Below, one piece after another: positions 41,445-48,340 of a DNA stretch of 50,595 nt. The DNA is from Lachnospiraceae bacterium. Lineage in GTDB: Bacteria; Bacillota; Clostridia; Lachnospirales; Lachnospiraceae. The notes beneath the pieces are model-generated. The model was given only the letters and a program-made list of their open reading frames with translations. It was not told where the DNA came from and ran no database searches. The stretch is taken from the NCBI GenBank assembly GCA_024403515.1, contig JAKSRS010000013.1:1-50595 (forward strand), written 5' to 3'. The translations under genes were made by a program, and so were the position numbers. Within the stretch, counting starts at the first letter, position 1; each line of letters starts with the position of its first letter.

Positions 41445-42656
41445 TCACACGAAGCAAATCGCAACCGCGTAGTCGCCGCCTGTTGCGGTATCAAATCTTG
41501 CGCCCCAGCCGTGGTAGTCCGCCACGCGTGACGGATGACCATGTGAATTTCCGATACCATATGAATAGATTATTAGTGAGTCGGTTTTAGAAGTTATTCT
41601 TCCCATGCCGCTATTGGGGCCATAGGGTCCGCCGTGATGCGCGGCAACCAGGATGTCCAGGTTATGCATCAGAGCGTTCTTTTGACGGTTATAATTCTGA
41701 TCCCCGCCAACATAAATATTGAATCCATGGGGCTCAGCGCCCGGTCGGAATGCATTTATTCTCATTCCAAATCCCGTGATGTGCTTTCCTATAAAAGTTC
41801 CGGTGCAGTCATGATCAACCACGAGAGGCCCAACTGCCAGAGTGTCATCGTATTCAAGCACGCGCCCTCCGTTGTCCCAAATACTCTGGGCAAAGTTGTT
41901 AAATCTAAGAAATCTGACCTGGTTAGGAACTATCCAGGTAGCCGACAGAGCATAGGGATTTACATTTGTGCCACACCAGTGGTCATCATGAAGGTGCGAA
42001 AGAACGATCACGCTTTCTTCTTCCATATCCAGATTTACCACAGGTGGGATAGTATGGGCATTCTGTCTGGTTCCAAGCCCATAATCGAAGAAAAAGAAAG
42101 GGGCACATTCAGCCTTTGCAATCGAAGTTGCCAAGCCCTGTCCCACATTGTGAACTTTAAAAGTAAAGTCCTTGCTGCCGGAAGTTTTCTTTTTCCACCA
42201 GTTTCTAACTTCTTCTATGTCGATTGGTTCAATCGGATGGTAAGAAAGCAAGCTTCGGACTGCTTCCTTAACGCTATGAGTACGTCCATCATCGATTTTC
42301 TCAGCGACTTCAAACTTAAGCATTCCATGAAGAGGCAATACGTCAGCGTCTTCAGAGGAAACTCTGCTTCCAAGATGTCTATCGAAGTAATGGCCATATC
42401 CGTCCAGCGTCGTATCGGCTATGTTTACTTTAAATAAACTGGCTCTTTCATCGACAGTTCTAAAGGATTCATCAAAATATCTCAGATATTCTCTTCCGTC
42501 CAATTCCAGAGCATAAATTATGATATGCCTGAAAATGTCAGCGAAATCGCCCTCTCTACCGTTTGCTGCATCGATGCTTTTTTCATCAACAAGATCAATA
42601 TTTACTCGACCCCTATGCTCATAGTCTGATCCGTAAGAAATAACGTAATACGACAT
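41445..42656 (-). CDS. ComEC-like metallo-beta-lactamase-fold protein
   Basis: 403 aa, soluble. The N-terminal region (1 to about 160) has no match I recognise. The C-terminal part (about 163-403) is a metallo-beta-lactamase fold of the ComEC-like kind: VHNVGQGLATSI (168-179), SHLHDDHWCG with the HxHxDH metal site at 221-226, then HDCTGTF, IYVGGDQNY and VAAHHGGP. Such enzymes hydrolyse phosphodiesters or related bonds with two metals. No membrane segment is present, unlike true ComEC, so DNA uptake is unlikely. The gene sits in a repeat-rich stretch near Fic and HNH genes, where a defence or toxin role is possible but unproven. GGGGGA precedes the ATG. Confidence 0.82.
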   Translation of the reverse strand: MSYYVISYGSDYEHRGRVNIDLVDEKSIDAANGREGDFADIFRHIIIYALELDGREYLRYFDESFRTVDERASLFKVNIADTTLDGYGHYFDRHLGSRVSSEDADVLPLHGMLKFEVAEKIDDGRTHSVKEAVRSLLSYHPIEPIDIEEVRNWWKKKTSGSKDFTFKVHNVGQGLATSIAKAECAPFFFFDYGLGTRQNAHTIPPVVNLDMEEESVIVLSHLHDDHWCGTNVNPYALSATWIVPNQVRFLRFNNFAQSIWDNGGRVLEYDDTLAVGPLVVDHDCTGTFIGKHITGFGMRINAFRPGAEPHGFNIYVGGDQNYNRQKNALMHNLDILVAAHHGGPYGPNSGMGRITSKTDSLIIYSYGIGNSHGHPSRVADYHGWGARFDTATGGDYAVAICFV

Positions 42657-42737
42657 AATTGTCCCCCAATGATGTATTCTTGCATAAATTCAGTTTGTCC
42701 CCTGCTAAGCGTGCCAATTGTCCATGGTACAGTCCGG

Positions 42738-42818
42738 CGAAAATGAACCGTTAACCCCGTCCCCTGGGGTCACTTTGGCTCTTCGAAAATGAACCACTAA
42801 CCCCGTCCCCTGGGGTCA
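42738..42818. repeat. Two direct half-copies of the palindromic repeat (copy C)
   Basis: Two 35-bp units at 42738-42772 and 42784-42818 (46-bp period) differ at two positions and share CCCCGTCCCCTGGGGTCA. They correspond to one arm of the palindrome family, repeated in the same orientation. They lie between the Fic-like gene end (42860) and the ComEC-like gene start (42656). Confidence 0.85.
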
Positions 42819-42859
42819 AAATCGAGGAAAATGACATCCTAATCCTTTTCAACATCTTT

Positions 42860-43795
42860 CTAAAACGTTTTCCAGCATTTTGTCTTTAAAAATTCGCTAA
42901 TGACCTCAATCTCTTCACCTTCGTAATAGGCAACCAACTTTTTCTTAAACTCCGGAACATGTTCTTCAGGAATAACCAAAAAACCAAGCCCATGTGATAT
43001 TAAATAGTGGTTTGCAAAGATTACTGACGCTCTCTTGTTTCCATCAATGAAAATCTGCGTCTTCATGCAATATAAGCATAGTCTTATAGCTATTTCTATT
43101 TCATCCAACTCAGAACTTAGGATATCGTCGATTTTCTCTTTTACTATCGTTTCAACAGGTATAGGTGGTATATACGAACTTCCGCCAATTTTTACCGGAA
43201 CGCCACGAATTCTCCCTCCATCAGCAAAGAAACCTTCATTTACTAACTTTGCAATGTGGCAAAGTAAATAGTAGTCAGTCTTCGTTGCTACAACATCCTC
43301 ATCCAATATCAGTTCCCACGCATGTTTCAAATTCAAAATCTTCTGAATGTCATTTGCCGTCATGCCGTTTACAGTTCCATTATCTATTATATCCTCGGTC
43401 TGTGGATAAGAGGTTGCGACGCCTTCCAAAATAGCCTGATCGTATATATTCGCCTTCATATTAGCTCTGGCAAAATCAAGATTCTGAAGAACTCTATTAC
43501 TTAATTCACCCGATTCATAGCCAAGTTCTAATAGCTGCTTTTCAATTTTTCGTACAGATTTCCTTAATTCCTTTAATTCTCTTGCGTTACGTAAAAGCAA
43601 CTGATAAAGTTCATCAGAATAAACATCCACATATGTCGACGTTAATCTGCTGCCTACTCGTTTCCTTATATACAGGTACTTTCCACTTTTATTCTCTTTT
43701 ATTTCCGGATTTCCGTCGTAGGGAATCAAATTGATTCTCGCCTGCAAATCAGCCTTTTCCTGTAATAATGATTGTATTTCATTAAACGAATTCAT
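42860..43795 (-). CDS. Fic-domain protein lacking the canonical catalytic His
   Basis: 311 aa. The N-terminal part (1-105) is helical and coiled-coil-like. The Fic domain (about 110-310) has ILEGVATSY near residue 125, at the place of the inhibitory SSxIEG helix, and the core TQIFIDGNKRASVIFAN at 246-262. Fic AMP-transferases have HxFx(D/E)GN(G/K)R; here the His position reads Gln (QIFIDGNKR). The Asp-Gly-Asn-Lys-Arg nucleotide loop is kept. AMP transfer may be lost, or the protein may use other chemistry, as the kinase Doc does with its variant loop. AAAGGAG lies 7 nt before the ATG. Two inverted-repeat modules cover the promoter region, pointing to tight regulation. Confidence 0.85.
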   Translation of the reverse strand: MNSFNEIQSLLQEKADLQARINLIPYDGNPEIKENKSGKYLYIRKRVGSRLTSTYVDVYSDELYQLLLRNARELKELRKSVRKIEKQLLELGYESGELSNRVLQNLDFARANMKANIYDQAILEGVATSYPQTEDIIDNGTVNGMTANDIQKILNLKHAWELILDEDVVATKTDYYLLCHIAKLVNEGFFADGGRIRGVPVKIGGSSYIPPIPVETIVKEKIDDILSSELDEIEIAIRLCLYCMKTQIFIDGNKRASVIFANHYLISHGLGFLVIPEEHVPEFKKKLVAYYEGEEIEVISEFLKTKCWKTF

Positions 43796-43810
43796 ACTTC
43801 TGCTCCTTTT

Positions 43811-43849
43811 AGGGAACTTTTTTATTAAATTTTACACCAAAAGTTCCCT
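43811..43849. promoter_or_regulatory. Operator-like inverted-repeat module 2 around a -10 box
   Basis: AGGGAACTTTT (43811-43821) and AAAAGTTCCCT (43839-43849) are perfect 11-bp inverted repeats separated by exactly 17 nt. On the minus strand the 17 nt contain the -10 TAAAAT (43829-43834), and the -35 TTGACC lies at 43853-43858 with 18-bp spacing. The Fic-like gene starts at 43795. Confidence 0.8.
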
Positions 43850-43864
43850 AAGGGTCAATAAAAT

Positions 43865-43903
43865 AGGGAACTTTTCGACAATATTATATGCAAAAAGTTC
43901 CCT
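43865..43903. promoter_or_regulatory. Operator-like inverted-repeat module 1 around a -10 box
   Basis: The same 11-bp inverted repeats (43865-43875 and 43893-43903), again exactly 17 nt apart, enclose TATAAT on the minus strand (43883-43888). It is offset by 54 bp from module 2. No good -35 is visible for this one. Confidence 0.78.
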
Positions 43904-43935
43904 AAAACTATAATACTCACACTTACAACTTTGTA

Positions 43936-45069
43936 CTATACGCCTATCCTGTCCACCCAAGGCTTATAACCTGCGTTCTCCGCAGACAAGTATAATGGCT
44001 CAATTATCTTCGTTATGCCAATTTTATATTCTTTTTCAGAGACAGGCTTTTCATATAACTCTATTCGTGTCTTGGAATCGTTAAGATTGTTATCAAGAAA
44101 ACTGCTAAACAATTTGGACAATTGAGTATTTTCTTTTGCAACACTCTTAGCAATAAAATGTTGATGCGCTAAAAGGTTCAAATCAACATCCATATTGGGC
44201 AAATCATTACTTTTATTAATATTCACCTTCTTAAAAGTAGGAGTCAGATTCCATATCTCGTCGCTAGCGACGAAAGACCAAGGGATAAAATGATCAATCT
44301 CAATCTGCCCAAATGAATTGAGATTTTCATCTGTAAATCTCATTCCCGTATAGCAGTCAACTATATCAGTTCTGGAAATAACTGCTTTCCAGAATTTCTT
44401 GGCAGATGTCAATTCCCGTTTTTCTGGCGGTGCTATTTTGTTGGGAATTCCCGGAATTGTAGGATTTCTTCGCTGAAGATATTCGATTAAATTGTATTGT
44501 ACCCAGCCTTCCAGTATTTCTCTGTTTTCTGCCAGATATCCGTACCATTCGTCATCTATTATTATTTCAGTGTCATACATCATATATTCGCCATAATAAT
44601 AAAGCATGCGTTTTTGGCGGTTCAACTCTCGTAGTCTTTCATCTTTCTTAGTTGAAATGTCGGAGATTTTTAAGTCATCAAGGAACGTAGATTGTAGGCA
44701 ATAAGGTACATTTGCTATAAGATTGCTTCTCAGTCTTGTTATTTCTTTATCTCTATAATCAAGTAGTACCTCATAGATTTTTTCTGTTTTTTCAGTTGCT
44801 TTCATTCCGGTCTTGGCCGATATTATCTGAACTATTTTTTCCAAACTGTCGTTAGGCCCAAGATTCAAATGATATTCGTTTACCATATAATAGGCATCAG
44901 CCATCATTAAGCTTACAAGTTCATTATATGTAATTCTCTGCTTTCCTTCGCGAACTTTCCTTAGAATAGCCTTAAACCAAAAAAGTTTATAGCACTCTGC
45001 TTTGTCATCAAAAATTCTTTGAAGTGCTTGTATATTTAATTTTTCAGAATATGGAAGGTTCATCGACAT
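43936..45069 (-). CDS. HNH endonuclease domain protein
   Basis: 377 aa from the ATG at 45069, chosen because TTTGAGG lies 9 nt upstream; an ATG seven codons earlier has no ribosome binding site. The N-terminal two thirds are helical, without a known motif. The HNH nuclease (about residues 240-292 from this start) shows CYTGMRFTDEN, QIEIDHFIPWSF (the DH pair) and WNLTPTFKKVNINKSN (the Asn and third-position metal ligand). This form is common in stand-alone nucleases with a restriction or phage-defence role, though no modification gene is seen. It is transcribed toward the Fic-like gene, 140 nt away, with that gene's own promoter between them. Confidence 0.85.
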   Translation of the reverse strand: MSMNLPYSEKLNIQALQRIFDDKAECYKLFWFKAILRKVREGKQRITYNELVSLMMADAYYMVNEYHLNLGPNDSLEKIVQIISAKTGMKATEKTEKIYEVLLDYRDKEITRLRSNLIANVPYCLQSTFLDDLKISDISTKKDERLRELNRQKRMLYYYGEYMMYDTEIIIDDEWYGYLAENREILEGWVQYNLIEYLQRRNPTIPGIPNKIAPPEKRELTSAKKFWKAVISRTDIVDCYTGMRFTDENLNSFGQIEIDHFIPWSFVASDEIWNLTPTFKKVNINKSNDLPNMDVDLNLLAHQHFIAKSVAKENTQLSKLFSSFLDNNLNDSKTRIELYEKPVSEKEYKIGITKIIEPLYLSAENAGYKPWVDRIGV

Positions 45070-45106
45070 AATTTCAATCCTCAAAGCCATCTTGTTTGAT
45101 GCAACA

Positions 45107-45112
45107 ATTATA
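45107..45112 (-). promoter_or_regulatory. Candidate -10 box of the HNH gene
   Basis: TATAAT in a GTATAAT context on the minus strand lies 37 nt before the preferred ATG. No convincing -35 is seen at 16-18 bp. A TTGTCACAA word lies at 45136-45144, slightly too far upstream. Confidence 0.35.
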
Positions 45113-45137
45113 CTATAAAACCCTCTCTTCGTGTATT

Positions 45138-45166
45138 GTCACAAAAAACAAAGAGCAAGTTATAAT
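45138..45166 (+). promoter_or_regulatory. Candidate promoter of the 424-aa membrane-protein gene
   Basis: GTCACA (45138-45143) and TATAAT (45161-45166) are 17 bp apart, about 100 nt before the ATG at 45269. The word TTGTCACAA occurs twice, at 45136-45144 and 45168-45176, flanking the -10 as possible operator half-sites. Confidence 0.45.
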
Positions 45167-45268
45167 CTTGTCACAATTTTTCATCGCCTTTATTTGCGTT
45201 TTATTGCTTTGTTAATGTCAGAATAATAAAATGTCAGGAAACTAACACACAAAGAAGAGGTAACCACC

Positions 45269-46543
45269 ATGAATAAAATCTATGCTTTATTTCCTATGAA
45301 TAAGCTTGCCGGAAAGACTGTTAAAAACGGACTTTTAAAGGCCTTGGGAATCAACATTCTTGCGATGCTTATCGTATATGTGATAGCAGGAGTAACCAGG
45401 AGCATTCCCCTTGTTCGAAACCTGACTCAGAACTTTGAACTTGTTTTTGAAAAGTATGGCATTCTCGGAATGATTTTTGCGGTTGTTCAGTGGTGCACTA
45501 ACACTGATGTATCCCAGATTGACTATCTTAATCTCGATAAAGTCAAAAAGCTTTTTACGGGCGAAAAGAAAATGATTGCCGTGATAGTTACGGCTGTTTG
45601 TGTCCTTCTTTTGACTATCATTCCTGCTTATCACACTCCCAAGAAAGTTGCTGAAACTGCTTCGAGTAAAGAAGTCACTGAATCGGTATCTGCAAGTACT
45701 GACATGACTGTCGTTGAGGCAAAAGAAAGCGTCGAAGAAGTTGCAAGCATCGAAGAAGTGCCTAGCGCTGAAGAGCCCGCCGGTGCTGAAGAGATTGCAA
45801 GCGCTGAAGAAGTTTTGGATGCTTCCACTGAAGCCGAGACTGAAAACACTGAATCCGTTGAAAGTAGCACCGCAACCTCCAATTTTGTAGCTATGCCGAC
45901 TATTTTCGTTAAAGGCCACGCCATTGATGTAGGCAAAACAACGTATCCCGAAATCCTTGATGTGGTCGCTGAATATAACCTTATTCCAACGAACATGCTT
46001 AAAATCAAGCTAAACGGCGACGAGATTGTTGGATTTATGCTTGACTATTCGCATGACGGCGAAAGAAGGCACTTAGACAGCGCCAACCACATGAGAGCCG
46101 AATTTTACCTCAAGTCATTCGACGGCACATTAACTTCAACCGTTGCGGATAATGGTGGCGGACTGGGCGAATATATGGATCGCATAAATCAGCTTAAATA
46201 TGAAGATTTCGTTGTTACCAAGTTTGATTCATACAACATGCTTGACGAGGAAGATGTAACATTTTCTTTTGGCAAAACTTATAAGGACTATCACGATTAC
46301 TTTAATGCCGGCGTTGAATTGACTGAGAGCCAGCAAAAGAAAGATCTCTTGCGTTACCGTTGTCGAAAGCTTAGTGGTGCGACCTGCGAATTTAAGGTTT
46401 ATCAGACATTTTCTGCCGAAAATTCCGGTTACTGGTCAAGTTACAGTGGAAACCACACTATCGAGGAAATGGGTCTGTGGAACTTCCAGTTTGAGGTGTC
46501 GGGCATCAAGAGCAATGATGATTTGGACTATTCTCATGAATAA
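45269..46543 (+). CDS. Membrane protein with Glu-rich linker, unknown function
   Basis: 424 aa. Membrane segments are predicted at about 25-45, possibly 65-80, and 110-128. An extracellular Ala/Glu/Val/Ser-rich low-complexity linker follows (about 130-205; repeated EEVAS and EEIAS-like units). The C-terminal domain (about 210-424) is of mixed character and has no motif I recognise. The layout suggests a surface domain held away from the membrane by an acidic stalk. AGAGG lies 8 nt before the ATG. It is transcribed alone and ends at a terminator. Confidence 0.72.
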   Translation: MNKIYALFPMNKLAGKTVKNGLLKALGINILAMLIVYVIAGVTRSIPLVRNLTQNFELVFEKYGILGMIFAVVQWCTNTDVSQIDYLNLDKVKKLFTGEKKMIAVIVTAVCVLLLTIIPAYHTPKKVAETASSKEVTESVSASTDMTVVEAKESVEEVASIEEVPSAEEPAGAEEIASAEEVLDASTEAETENTESVESSTATSNFVAMPTIFVKGHAIDVGKTTYPEILDVVAEYNLIPTNMLKIKLNGDEIVGFMLDYSHDGERRHLDSANHMRAEFYLKSFDGTLTSTVADNGGGLGEYMDRINQLKYEDFVVTKFDSYNMLDEEDVTFSFGKTYKDYHDYFNAGVELTESQQKKDLLRYRCRKLSGATCEFKVYQTFSAENSGYWSSYSGNHTIEEMGLWNFQFEVSGIKSNDDLDYSHE

Positions 46544-46562
46544 TTTGATGATGAAATAAAAT

Positions 46563-46603
46563 AGGAGCTGACTTTTTGAGATAACCATTAAAAGTCAGTT
46601 CCT
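46563..46603. terminator. Bidirectional intrinsic terminator
   Basis: A 14-bp stem with one mismatch, AGGAGCTGACTTTT (46563-46576) with AAAAGTCAGTTCCT (46590-46603), has T-rich sequence on both sides. It separates two convergent genes. Confidence 0.75.
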
Positions 46604-46623
46604 TTCTTTTGCCTAAATTCTAT

Positions 46624-47298
46624 TTACTCCTCGCTTGTCACGATAAACTGCGACCAGTCGAAGAGGTTTCCGAGCGTGTTTTCAAGCGATGACGGCTTCA
46701 TCGCTTCCTCAATCTTTCGGAGGGTTGTCTCGAATAGTTCCTTGTCGTTAAAGACCTGCAGAAGCTGGGCGGTGTTTCTTGCGTCGTCGAGGGCATCGTG
46801 CTCTTTTCCTTCAAACTCGATTCCTGCCATTTCAAGTGCCATGGCTAAAGAAAGTTGCCTTTCAAATCCCATGTTTGAGCCGAATTCGTTCTGAAAATCA
46901 TGCCACTTTAAGTTCATCAGTTTCTCTTCGTATGGCGTGAGTTTCTCGGTCTTGAGTTCAAGTTCTTTGGACACCTGAATAAAGTCACTATCGCTCCAGG
47001 TATGTATCAATATTTCGTCGCCGCCTTCCTGGCACCAGTTTGCAAACCGCTCAAGCGCATCCCTAAACTTAGGGCTGTTGGCGACCATCGCTTCCGTAAT
47101 CCCTGTAAGGCGCGAGATGTTTGGCGCGATGACGTCGTTGTGTTCGGGCTTAACGTATGTCCTAAAAGAAGAAATTTCCTTGAGTTCATCGTCAAGCATG
47201 ACTGCGCCTATCTCAATTATTTCCATGTTGCAAATCTTCCTGACTTCGGATTTGCGCGCAACTGTATTCATTTCAAAATCAACAACTACATGATTCAT
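46624..47298 (-). CDS. DnaQ-like 3'-5' exonuclease
   Basis: 224 aa DEDDh-type exonuclease. The three motifs are visible: VVVDFEMNT (D7, E9), HTWSDSDF (the second Asp block) and HDALDDARNT (the H-x-A-x-x-D block). Such proteins degrade single-stranded DNA or RNA ends. The size and MNT after DFE match the KapD/Sporulation-inhibitor-like exonucleases of Firmicutes rather than the DNA polymerase III epsilon chain. It is cytoplasmic, with no partner gene adjacent, and a terminator lies just past its stop. Confidence 0.9.
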   Translation of the reverse strand: MNHVVVDFEMNTVARKSEVRKICNMEIIEIGAVMLDDELKEISSFRTYVKPEHNDVIAPNISRLTGITEAMVANSPKFRDALERFANWCQEGGDEILIHTWSDSDFIQVSKELELKTEKLTPYEEKLMNLKWHDFQNEFGSNMGFERQLSLAMALEMAGIEFEGKEHDALDDARNTAQLLQVFNDKELFETTLRKIEEAMKPSSLENTLGNLFDWSQFIVTSEE

Positions 47299-47397
47299 GA
47301 TGTCTCCTGGATTGAGTGGTATTCTGGCCTCCGGCCATTACGCGTTTTATATAAATTCCATTGTAGCAAAGAAGTGTACAATAAAGAGGATTGAGGA

Positions 47398-48030
47398 CTA
47401 TTGAACCGTATGATACCATGTTTGAATGTCAAATGATCCGACATAATCGAATGAATGTGTGGAGCAATATCTTTCAAATTTGTCCCAAATATCCTGAATT
47501 TCTTTATCATATTTATCTTTCATCATCGGACCATATCCCGTCAAATCTACCGAATAGTATCCTTCATCGGTATAATAGAGATTTGTATACGCTATCCCAC
47601 TCGTCTCAAGAAAATCTTTAAAATCTTTCTCATGTGAATCACTTTTATCGCATCCCCAAAAGATTTGTGTAATTTCGTAATACAGTATTGTTCCTGTGTT
47701 AGGGGTTGTAGCGCTCATAGGCGATTCAGTATGTTTTGAAGTGTTAAACAGAGTATTAAGATTTGTCGACCTTACACGAATAAAAGGTAATGCTATTCGC
47801 AACGCCACAAGCAATACGACCACAATCAAACCTATAGTCGTTGGCTTAACCCTTTTCCTCCGCGCTTTTATTTTTTCGTCTATAGTTTTAGGACGATAAT
47901 AGGCCCCATCTTTGTGGATGAAATATGTTATGCGCTCGTTACAAGCAGGGCATATTTTCTGGCCTTTCATAAGTTTTTTCTCGCAATTTCCGCACCTTAT
48001 GCTACCATCCGGATATATTATTCCTTGCAT
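47398..48030 (-). CDS. Zinc-ribbon membrane protein of unknown function
   Basis: 210 aa. The N-terminal zinc ribbon has CGNC and CPAC pairs 12 residues apart (about 13-33). A basic stretch (KARRKRVKP) and one membrane segment (about 68-88) follow, then a C-terminal domain of about 120 residues outside the membrane. It ends 99 nt beyond the start of the exonuclease gene. GAGGGG lies 7 nt before the ATG. The leader contains a promoter, an 11-codon reading frame and a hairpin. The function is unknown. The general plan (ribbon, membrane segment, outer domain) is shared with the 690-aa protein encoded next. Confidence 0.75.
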   Translation of the reverse strand: MQGIIYPDGSIRCGNCEKKLMKGQKICPACNERITYFIHKDGAYYRPKTIDEKIKARRKRVKPTTIGLIVVVLLVALRIALPFIRVRSTNLNTLFNTSKHTESPMSATTPNTGTILYYEITQIFWGCDKSDSHEKDFKDFLETSGIAYTNLYYTDEGYYSVDLTGYGPMMKDKYDKEIQDIWDKFERYCSTHSFDYVGSFDIQTWYHTVQ

Positions 48031-48067
48031 CTGTTGTCCCCTCTTTTACTTTCAAAAATGCAAAAGA

Positions 48068-48093
48068 ACAAGCCCATATCACTACGAGCTTGT
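48068..48093 (-). other. Attenuator-like hairpin in the leader of the zinc-ribbon gene
   Basis: ACAAGC/GCTTGT is a 6-bp stem with a 14-nt loop, followed on the minus strand by TCTTTTG. It starts one nucleotide past the stop of the 11-codon frame at 48095-48130 and lies 38 nt before the zinc-ribbon gene. Confidence 0.35.
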
Positions 48094-48094
48094 C

Positions 48095-48130
48095 CTAAAT
48101 TATTTGGTTTATCCCTGTTGTTCTGTTCAT
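48095..48130 (-). CDS. Possible 11-codon leader peptide
   Basis: ATG plus ten codons and TAG, reading MNRTTGINQII. AGAGG lies 7 nt upstream, and the promoter is about 30 nt further up. A hairpin with a short U-rich tail follows at once. The arrangement resembles ribosome-controlled attenuation. Chance occurrence cannot be excluded for so short a frame. Confidence 0.3.
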   Translation of the reverse strand: MNRTTGINQII

Positions 48131-48159
48131 CTTATTCCTCTTTAGTAATTCCACATTAA

Positions 48160-48188
48160 ATTATAGCAAAGTGAAAAGATTGGGGCAA
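48160..48188 (-). promoter_or_regulatory. Promoter of the 210-aa zinc-ribbon gene
   Basis: On the minus strand TTGCCC (48183-48188) and TATAAT (48160-48165) have 17-bp spacing. The predicted start leaves a leader of about 120 nt. Confidence 0.6.
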
Positions 48189-48340
48189 GGAGGCATTCAG
48201 CCAATCCCAAAATAACCTCTTTAATCAGTAGTCTGCTTATTGCACACGTTATTTATCCATAATCTCGCAGCCTCGCTTAAAACACTGGATTATATAATTT
48301 AATTTTTATATAATCTTATACAGTAAAAGGAGATTAAAAA

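Noticed and set aside
41634..42437. A 267-aa open frame on the plus strand
   Set aside because: It lies wholly antisense to the ComEC-like hydrolase, which has clear motifs, and its translation shows no family features.
43811..43903. CRISPR array suggested by four short repeats before the Fic-like gene
   Set aside because: The repeats are 11 bp in alternating orientation with 15-17 nt gaps that contain promoter boxes, and no cas genes are present.
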